From contig JAJQJQ010000039.1 of NCBI GenBank assembly GCA_028622995.1, forward strand, positions 1,488,001 to 1,552,000: DNA of 64,000 nt, given 5' to 3'. Each line of letters starts with the position of its first letter. Within the stretch, counting starts at the first letter, position 1. Under the pieces are notes generated by a model. That model had not been told where the DNA came from. It saw only the letters and a list, made by a program, of their open reading frames with translations, and searched no databases. This document shows positions 56,401 through 64,000 of this stretch, one piece after another. The translations under genes and the position numbers were made by a program. The stretch comes from Panagrolaimus kolymaensis. Taxonomy: Eukaryota; Nematoda; Chromadorea; Rhabditida; Panagrolaimidae.

Positions 56401-59244
56401 TAAAAGTAAAAAAGCCGTTAAAAGAGAGTAAGAAAATAAAATTATTAGGTTTTTTTTCTGCCAATTTTAAAGAAAGTCAAGCAAACAAAAAATGGCATTA
56501 ACAACAACCATCATTTTTATGAATGACGACTCAACAACCATTTTTTACAAACTCGCGCAGCATAATAAAAAACAAAGGAATTTTTTTAGGCGGGAAAAAG
56601 GAGGGTGAGATAGAAAGAAAGCTAAAGATGAATTTTTTTGAGACACATATACATACATTCATCGATTTTACAAGAGGGATAATGATGATGATGGAAGTTT
56701 TAAGTTGGGCTTAGACTCAATCTCTCTCATTGATCGATTAAGACTTCGAGTGAGACTAAATTGAAAATGAAAGAAAGAAAGCTATCCCATATTTGTTTTA
56801 AAGTCAGCAAAGAGAAGGTTTACGAAATAATAGAAAAATGTGTATATGAAACAAAGCCACACCTTTTCGAAAAAGAGAGAAAATAAAGAAGCTAACGATT
56901 GAGAAAAAAAACCTACAACAATGGATAATAATCTCGATCGTCTAATTCTTTCTTCTTTTTTTTTTGTTACCAAGCAAATGATGCTTTTTTGGAAGCAATA
57001 ATGATTAAAGAATCGATGTGGAAAAAAATTTATGGAAGTAAGAAAGCAAAAGAAAAAAATTTACTTACACGCGATCGTGAATGACAAAGAGAGAAATTGA
57101 CAAAAGAAAAAAAGAGGAAGGCTAAAGCTCGAACTCGAACTCGAAGAACAAAAAAAAACTTTCAAATAATGTGATGATGATGTACATACTTGAAGAAAGA
57201 GGAGGAAGAAAGCGAAAGCAGCAATAAGTGCGTAACTTGGGTCATTTTTATAATAGCTGAGAAAACATAGCTTTAGTTTAAATATGGTTATTTGCGCAGC
57301 AGCAGCAAAACAAAAAAAGCAAGCAAACAAGAAAAAAAAAAGATTTGCACCTTTTCCTTCCAAAAAATAGGAAAAAGAGGTATGTAGGCTGCTGATGGAA
57401 AATATAAGTCATTTGAAAAGTTATTATGAAAACTTTTTTGTTGCAGATTGAATATTTATGGATCAAAAAATTAAAAGAAAAAAATCTTGGCTTAACTGTA
57501 TTTATCATTTTGATTAACCAATGTTATGATTATTTTTTTATCTTTGATTTGCAGTGTACAGATTTTTTTTGGAAGGCGTTGGTAGACAACACAGTTTCAC
57601 AGTTATTCAAATCCATGTTTATGTAGAAAACTCTAAACGAAATACATACATGCATACTGCTTTTGCTCGTTTGATTTCAAAGCGCCATCCTTTTTAAGTT
57701 CAAAAAAGGGAAAGGATATTTGCAGCAAAACAATATAAAACTTTAAAGTCTTCACTCAATTTTGTCAAAAACAAGACAGATTTTTATGATTCCATGGTAA
57801 AATTTTGAACTTTGGTAAGAGAAATTTTTAATTAAGAATTCGATTTTAAAAGCCAAAAAATTATAGTGAATGTCTCTAAAATATGTGGATGCTGTAGCTG
57901 CTTGTAAACGCAGAAAGCCATTTATTAAAATTCAAACAAACAAAAGAATCTTCAAGCATTCATTTATTCCAAAACCTACGAAATTATATTGTTTCTCCAT
58001 TTTTCAAATGAGTAAAACAATTTCAAGTTTCAATTCATGAAAACTATAAGAAGATGAGGTCAGTCATATTCTTTATTAAAATAAAAAACACATGAAGAAA
58101 GCCATGAAGTTGAAGAAAGAATAATAAAGAAGAGACGCATCTCTCTGTCTCGTCATCTTCTCCTTCTTCCTTCCGGTTGGTTTAAATTTATTTTTTTCTA
58201 CTCATTTTTTCAATTTGCCTCCAAAACCCAAAATGAGTACTGCCTTCTCTTCTTCATTTTTTTATTTTATTTTCAACCCGTCAAAAACACTTCAAAAAAC
58301 TGAAGGCAAAAAATAAAAAGCGACAATGGCATTTTTTTCCAGTTTGTTTGATGGAGAAATAAAAAGTGACAACAATGTTTGAAATTGAAAAAGTAAGCTA
58401 TTATTTCAATTTTTTTAAAATGGTGGTGCCCAGTTGAAAGAATCAATTAGAGAGAGAGGAAAAAAAAGCGGGAAGAAGAGCTTAAAAAAGTAAACAGAAG
58501 TTTTTATTTGGACGATGGCAAACATATGCCTTCTTTTTTTGGGGCATGAAACACTTTTTTGAGAAAATGAAAAATAAAGAAAAAAAAGTGAAATCGACTC
58601 AGCTTCAAAATCTCACGGTTTTAACTTTCTTGAAACAATGAAAAATGTTCTTTTCCCTTTAAAAAATGTAGCTAAAGTAGCAACTAACGTCATTTCGAAG
58701 TTAAAAGATCAAAGCAATTTTCACTTTATTCTCCTAAAAAAAGTGGCAAAACAATGGCACACTCAAAAGTCAATTGTATCAAGCCGCAAGAAGCAAGAAA
58801 TTTAATATTATATTATTGCTGCATCCTATCATCATCAAAAAAATTCTTGAAAGAATTTTTTTAGAGACGACGGAAATAAATGAGGGAGGAAACAAAGAAG
58901 ACGAAGAAAGGGAAATTGCCTAAAATTGAGACAACTAAAATTTAGCAACATCCTTTAAAGAAAAAGAAAGGCTCCAAGTTTATATCTATGTAAGCGGTGG
59001 CAATTTGTGAGAAGTACTCAAAGACGACGAAGAAGAAGAAAAGAGCTTAAATTTAAACATAGAGGCTGAAAAACATAATTTATTTTACAAAAAAAGGCTT
59101 TACTAAAAAAAATGCTTACGAGTAAATTAATGCGCATGGGATAAAGGAAGAAGTAAGTATTTGATGAAGTTAAAAATAAAAACATGAAAAGGTACCATTG
59201 ATTTTTTTCATTTATAAGTTTTATTCTTTAAAAATTTAAAGTAA
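50457..59244. other. Long gene-poor region
   Basis: About 8.8 kb with no gene I can support. The sequence is A/T-rich with many poly-A runs and short Lys- or Phe-rich frames. A segment around 55250-55690 has different texture (fewer A-runs, for example AATGCCGAATTTTGGC near 55471) and may be an old dispersed repeat. A pyrimidine-rich patch lies at 58140-58200. Possible roles are distal control of sup-12 or an undetected noncoding RNA; the sequence alone shows neither. Confidence 0.4.
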
Positions 59245-59252
59245 TGTTAGTA

Positions 59253-59455
59253 TAGGGTTGTCAAAAAAGATTTCCCGATTTTTCCTGGGAAATTTCCCGC
59301 TACAAACCCTTACAAAGTTTCACAAAGTCTAACAAAGTTCCACAAAAGTTGCTATAACTTTGTTAAACTTTGTAAGACTTTGTGAAGATTTGTAGCGGGA
59401 AAATTCCCGGGAAATTTCCCCATTTTCCCATTTCCCGGGAAATTCGACAACCCTA
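59253..59455. mobile_element. 203-bp hAT-type MITE
   Basis: Ends TAGGGTTGTC and GACAACCCTA are perfect 10-bp inverted repeats, with an exact 8-bp target-site duplication TGTTAGTA at 59245-59252 and 59456-59463. The interior is also largely self-complementary (TTTCCCG/CGGGAAA blocks and AACAAAGTT-type repeats), so the whole can fold into a hairpin. Its ends differ from those of the element at 49823, so it is a different hAT family. It lies about 190 bases before the next gene's ATG. Confidence 0.9.
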
Positions 59456-59644
59456 TGTTAGTACAGTAAATTCGTGAATAAAATCTCCGATAGGTTCTTT
59501 GAAAACAAAGCCGATACCCATTGTCTTAAAACGAAATTTTTTTTAATGCAGCTGAAGGATCTTCTCTTTTTTTGGTTTCAAGCATTAATTGATCCTTTCT
59601 TCTTTGATCCCTTTATAATAGCTTTTCAGCTAATTATTTCAAAA

Positions 59645-60932
59645 ATGGATGCTACTCGACCAGAAGGACGCTCAGAAGGGTTTTCTGATAATCGTCCATA
59701 CCAACGACCATCCAACTATAGGGGAAGAAAGCCATATAATCCTAATCATCGCCAAGAATACAGAAATCAACATCGTGGTGATAGCAATTATTCTTCAAAC
59801 AATTATATTCAACCTCGTGATAATGACTCTTATCAAAGAAAACCTCGTCAATCTCCTGAAACTACATTTGAAAATGATCATGTTCCGCAAAGACCAAAGC
59901 CGCCATTGGACCGATATCGCTCTCGTACAACTTTTGTTCCACGTCAAAATGATCGAACATGTGTTCCAAGTGGACGAGAAATGCTGTATCAAAGTGGAAG
60001 ATTACCTACTGGTATGTATGTTAATCGAAATGTTTCACCCAATGTTGACAACATAAGTGAAGAAGATGCTACGATTCCAACAGAAGATAGTTCAATGAGA
60101 AAGGATTTTACTTCATCAAAAATTCCTAAAGCTCATCCATTGCTAAAAACTTTACCATCGAGAAGTAATAATTCTCACGTTATCGTACCGTGAGTTTATT
60201 TTATTTTTGATTTCAACTAAGTTCAATAACAATTTTAGGTTCGTCAACTTAAATTCTAGTGGAAAATCTTCTACAAAAAAATCAACTGGTTCGGAAAAAA
60301 CTCAATCGTCGAAGTTTAATAAAACAATGGCTTCCGCTACTACATCAACAGCTCTTTCGGATAATGGTAATGGATTACAACCACGTCAACATACTCGTGA
60401 AGAAATCGAAAAAGAAGCGATGAGAGTAAAGCAGGAAATAATGGAAGATATCGGCATTGAAAGTTATCCTCAACCACCATCAGTTCATGAAAGTGAACCT
60501 GCTATTCCTGGAACATCAAATACTCCTGATTCTGTATTCAACCAATCCATCAATGATGATTATACTCTTCAATCTTTGAGACGCAATCAACATGGTGTTA
60601 ATTTATCGGGTCATGTAAGGTTTAACTTTTTACAGTTTTTACACCGTTATATGAATCTTTTTAGCAGTACATGCAATACATCCCTGATCCTAATGGTGAG
60701 AAACATATCCAACTCTTGGAGTTTAACACGAAGATGGCTGAATTGAAGGAAAAGAAGAAGAATCTCATGAGCGTGATGAAGCAATTAATGGCAAATCTTA
60801 CTCGAGCTCATACTGAACTAGAAATTGTGGAGTTTCAAATGGATGAAGTAAGTTTCAAAATTAAGATAAAGTGGCTTCATTAATTTTTGGTTGTTTCAGG
60901 TAATATATAAAACCACCGCCTTGCATCAATAA
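59645..60932 (+). CDS. Arg/Tyr/Asn-rich protein with C-terminal coiled coil
   Basis: Exons 59645-60189, 60239-60614, 60665-60847 and 60900-60932 join in phase and encode 378 residues. The first 80 residues are low-complexity and rich in Arg, Tyr, Asn and Pro (PYQRPSNYRGRKPYNPNHR), like RNA-binding or condensate-forming regions but without true RGG repeats. The middle is Ser/Thr-rich, followed by a charged helix (TREEIEKEAMRVKQEIMEDIG). After QYMQYIPDPNGEKHIQLLEF a coiled coil fills exon 3 (MAELKEKKKNLMSVMKQL). The last exon adds only ten codons. The acceptor TTTTCAG at 59623-59629, 16 bases before the ATG, supports trans-splicing and this start. No known domain; function unknown. Confidence 0.75.
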
Positions 60933-61299
60933 CTGTTTGGTCTATTTTTGTGTTAAAATTTTTGAGTAAATTTTGTGAATTATCTATTTGTTGATTTGAA
61001 TAAATTTTTTAACTCGTTTTTTTTCTTCTTTTTTGTGAGCTGTTGAATTCAGTTTTGATACCATTGTAAAGATTTTTGACATGAAAGGAAAATTGGATTA
61101 TTGAACTCAAGCTTGATTTATCTTGGAATACTTTTCAAAACTAAATATGTATAGAACCCAATCTGTTTGGTTTTTACTAATTTCATTATATGCTTGGATC
61201 ATTACTTGGCTAATAATTTCATCTCTCTTTCGCGTTTTATTATTTCACTTATCATTATAAATTCATTTATAGGCAAACAAACGAAAAACTCTTCTAATT
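60933..61299. other. Spacer between two same-strand genes
   Basis: Contains AATAAA near 60998, the upstream gene's polyA signal, then T-rich sequence ending in TTTATAG at 61266-61272, an acceptor 28 bases before the next ATG. The 370-base gap and same orientation would fit an SL2-type operon, but this is inference. Confidence 0.45.
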
Positions 61300-61530
61300 A
61301 TGATGTTCCCTGGAATGGCTGCTGCTCCAAGACCTCCACCACCAGCTGTTGGTCCATTGGCTCCATTCATCAACGTTTATAATGATCCTTTCCGATGGTA
61401 TGTGTTCTTATTTCTTTTGTTTCCATTTCTTTAATCATTTGTTTTTAGGAGTGTTGCTAAAAGTGCTGTTGGATTCGTCGCTGGTGTCTTCATTGCACGT
61501 CAAATCAGCTCTGAAGTTGCTGCAATGTAA
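61300..61530 (+). CDS. 59-residue Pro-rich small protein with one hydrophobic helix
   Basis: Exons 61300-61397 and 61449-61530 join through a split Trp codon. The N-terminus is Met/Ala/Pro-rich (APRPPPPAVGPLAPFI), then NVYNDPFRW, then a hydrophobic segment with flanking basic residues (SVAKSAVGFVAGVFIARQI) that could be a short membrane helix, and an SSEVAAM end. No signal peptide is evident; a small mitochondrial or ER inner-membrane subunit would fit, but I recognise no family. The strongest support is the neighbouring duplicated copy: the shared coding part differs only at two synonymous sites, while flanking noncoding sequence has several changes. Confidence 0.7.
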
Positions 61531-62180
61531 AACAATTTATTTTATTTTATGTTAGACTTTTTATTATTGTTGTTGCTTTTAATAAATAGATTTTTTTTGT
61601 ATCACGTTTAAATTTAGCTTGAGGCTTGCGTGTTAATCATTCTAACTTGCAAAATGGAACCATTCTTTTTTAACTTTGATTATGAATGAAACTTCTGAAC
61701 AATTAAACATTCTTGTCATTGCCTTTTTTATTCTTATAGCTAATTTATAACAGAATGTGCCCATTGGCTCCATTTATCAACGTTTATAATGATCCTTTCC
61801 GATGGTATGTGTTCTTATTTCTTTTGTTTCCATTTCTTTAATCATTTATTTTTAGGAGTGTTGCTAAAAGCGCTGTTGGATTCGTCGCTGGTGTCTTCAT
61901 TGCACGTCAAATCAGCTCTGAAGTTGCTGCAATGTAAAACAATTTATTTTATTTTATGTTAGACGATTTATTATTGTTGTTGCTTTTTAATAAATAGATT
62001 TTTCTTTTGTATCTTGTTAAAATTTAGCTTGAGGCTTAGGTGTTAATCATTCTAACTTGCAAAATGGAACCATTCTTTTTTAACATTAATTATAAATGAA
62101 ACTTAAGAACAATTAAACATTCTTGTTATTGCCTTTTTTATTCTTATAGCTAATTTATAACAGAATGTGCCCATTGGCTA
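61354..62180 (+). repeat. Tandem partial duplication, unit about 408 bp
   Basis: Unit 1 runs 61354-61760, unit 2 runs 61761-62170, and a third repeat stops after CCATTGGCT at 62171-62179. Each unit begins inside the first exon of the 59-residue gene (CCATTGGCTCC) and runs through its intron, second exon, 3' UTR and intergenic sequence up to TTATAACAGAATGTG. Units are about 95 percent identical by eye, with most changes outside the coding parts. Confidence 0.9.
61755..61937 (+). CDS. Duplicated 43-residue copy of the small protein
   Basis: Exons 61755-61804 and 61856-61937. The duplication junction supplies ATGTGC, in frame with CCATTGGCTCC of the parent exon, and the intergenic sequence before it ends in TTATAACAG, an acceptor-like site two bases before that ATG. 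The product lacks the parent's first 17 residues (the Pro-rich part) and starts MCPLAPFINVYND, then is identical to the parent to the end. Donor, acceptor and stop are intact. The only two coding changes (TTC to TTT and AGT to AGC) are synonymous, which suggests the copy is young or constrained. Expression is not shown. Confidence 0.5.
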
Positions 62181-62347
62181 CATTATCTGAAAGTCAAAAT
62201 GCAATCTTTCATCAGATATTCTTAATCCAAGTTGATCCAACACATTCTTCAAACAACCAAAATAGATTTAAAAAATTCTACTTTTCTTTATTTATTATTA
62301 TTCCCATAGCAACACAAACCCATCCATGTTCAGTGTTAACTTATGAC

Positions 62348-64000
62348 CGTCGTTAATCACCAATAAAGCTTAAAATTTATTTAAATAAAAGAATTTAATT
62401 TTATAACAATTTTGTTATCCAATAAAAAAGTTTTTTAACTTTTGCGGCTTCAGCAATCAAATCTTAATAAAATTACCTGTTTTTTTGGATAGCTAAGGAG
62501 CGTCGTCAATCACCAATAAAGCTTAAAATTTATTTAAATAAAAGAATTTAATTTTATAACAATTTTATTATCAAATGAAAAAGTTTTTTAACTTTTGCGG
62601 CTTCGGCAATCAAATCTTAATAAAATCACCTTTTTTTTGGATAGCTAAGGACCGTCGTCAATCACCAATAAAGCTTAAAATTTATTTAAATAAAAGAATT
62701 TAATTTTATAACAATTTTATTATCAAATGAAAAAGTTTTTTAACTTTTGCGGCTTCGGCAATCAAATCTTAATAAAATCACCTTTTTTTTGGATAGCTAA
62801 GGACCGTCGTCAATCACCAATAAAGCTTAAAATTTATTTAAATAAAAGAATTTAATTTTATAACAATTTTGTTATCCAATAAAAAAGTTTTTTAACTTTT
62901 GCGGCTTCAGCAATCAAATCTTAATAAAATCACCTGTTTTTTTGGATAGCTAAGGACCGTCGTCAATCACCAATAAAGCTTAAAATTTATTTAAATAAAA
63001 GAATTTAATTTTATAACAATTTTGTTATCCAATAAAAAAGTTTTTTAACTTTTGCGGCTTCAGCAATCAAATCTTAATAAAATTACCTGTTTTTTTGGAT
63101 AGCTAAGGACCGTCGTCAATCACCAATAAAGCTTAAAATTTATTTAAATAAAAGAATTTAATTTTATAACAATTTTGTTATCCAATAAAAAAGTTTTTTA
63201 ACTTTTGCGGCTTCAGCAATCAAATCTTAATAAAATCACATTTTTTTTTGGATAGCTAAGGACCGTCGTCAATCACCAATAAAGCTTAAAATTTATTTAA
63301 ATAAAAGAATTTAATTTTATAACAATTTTGTTATCCAATAAAAAAGTTTTTTAACTTTTGCGGCTTCAGCAATCAAATCTTAATAAAATCACATTTTTTT
63401 TTGGATAGCTAAGGACCGTCGTCAATCACCAATAAAGCTTAAAATTTATTTAAATAAAAGAATTTAATTTTATAACAATTTTATTATCAAATGAAAAAGT
63501 TTTTTAACTTTTGCGGCTTCGGCAATCAAATCTTAATAAAATCACCTTTTTTTTGGATAGCTAAGGACCGTCGTCAATCACCAATAAAGCTTAAAATTTA
63601 TTTAAATAAAAGAATTTAATTTTATAACAATTTTGTTATCCAATAAAAAAGTTTTTTAACTTTTGCGGCTTCAGCAATCAAATCTTAATAAAATCACCTG
63701 TTTTTTTGGATAGCTAAGGACCGTCGTCAATCACCAATAAAGCTTAAAATTTATTTAAATAAAAGAATTTAATTTTATAACAATTTTATTATCAAATGAA
63801 AAAGTTTTTTAACTTTTGCGGCTTCAGCAATCAAATCTTAATAAAATTACCTGTTTTTTTGGATAGCTAAGGACCGTCGTCAATCACCAATAAAGCTTAA
63901 AATTTATTTAAATAAAAGAATTTAATTTTATAACAATTTTATTATCAAATGAAAAAGTTTTTTAACTTTTGCGGCTTCGGCAATCAAATCTTAATAAAAT
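62348..64000. repeat. 153-bp satellite array, at least 10.8 copies
   Basis: CGTCGTCAATCACCAATAAAGC recurs at 62501, 62653, 62805, 62958, 63111, 63264, 63417, 63569, 63722 and 63875, with a diverged first unit at 62348; spacing is 152-153 bases. Units fall into two variants: one with GTTATCCAATAAAAAAG and CTTCAGC, the other with ATTATCAAATGAAAAAG and CTTCGGC. The unit at 63722 mixes both. Each unit holds AATAAAG and a GGATAGCTAAGGA block. The array continues past the window. Confidence 0.95.

Noticed and set aside
62348..64000. Regular repeats that could suggest a CRISPR array
   Set aside because: Units are 153 bp and continuous, with no unique spacers, and the host is a eukaryote; this is satellite DNA.

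Overview
The window is eukaryotic and almost certainly from a nematode. It is strongly AT-rich, its genes are split by many short introns (donors mostly GTAAGT, acceptors TTTAG or TTTCAG), and several start codons sit just downstream of a lone 3' splice acceptor, as expected for spliced-leader trans-splicing. Gene content agrees: a slicer-dead WAGO-like Argonaute, a SUP-12/RBM24-type RNA-binding protein, a cuticlin-like ZP protein, TAF7, a neprilysin (M13) peptidase, a USP9X/USP24-type deubiquitinase, uridine phosphorylase and an Hrs (HGRS-1)-like endosomal sorting protein. I cannot name the species.

Layout. 1-1414 (+): 3' end of a gene running in from the left (PH-like region plus coiled coil). 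2583-2929 (+): a two-exon, 55-residue secreted four-cysteine peptide behind a TATA box, with a foldback element in its intron. 3626-4852 (+): TAF7. 5248-8004 (+): neprilysin-like peptidase. 12593-8927 (-): 16-exon Argonaute. 23337-13819 (-): 13-exon giant deubiquitinase of about 2867 residues. 26374-25257 (-): short ZP-C/cuticlin-like secreted protein. 27480-26766 (-): broken kinase. 30509-27829 (-): intact kinase with an HGD catalytic loop. 31469-32115 (+): gene of unknown function with one frame break. 32911-34179 (+): uridine phosphorylase, also with one frame break. 36551-34303 (-): Hrs-like protein lacking a VHS domain. 37069-37762 (+): unknown basic protein, divergent from Hrs. 38274-38451: broken small secreted ORF. 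40491-38958 (-): type I membrane protein. 41292-41050 and 42269-41448 (-): small putative secreted peptide and a proline-rich protein. 43143-43072 (-): degenerate tRNA. 46380-44239 (-): sup-12.

From 46.4 to 59.2 kb I see no gene; the stretch holds A-rich sequence and a hAT-type MITE with an 8-bp target-site duplication. A second hAT-type MITE lies just before a gene for an Arg/Tyr/Asn-rich coiled-coil protein (59645-60932, +). Then comes a 59-residue protein gene (61300-61530) whose 3' two thirds is tandemly duplicated into a second gene-like copy with its own ATG and acceptor. A 153-bp satellite runs from 62348 to the window end.

The genes do not form one pathway: this is a typical nematode mosaic of housekeeping, RNA-silencing, endosomal and secreted-protein genes. 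The least ordinary parts are the partial gene duplication next to the satellite, the VHS-less Hrs, the V-arm-less tRNA with a CUA anticodon, the small cysteine peptide, and three -1 frame breaks within 7 kb (31.6-38.4 kb). No bacterial-type operon, CRISPR array or viral gene was seen.
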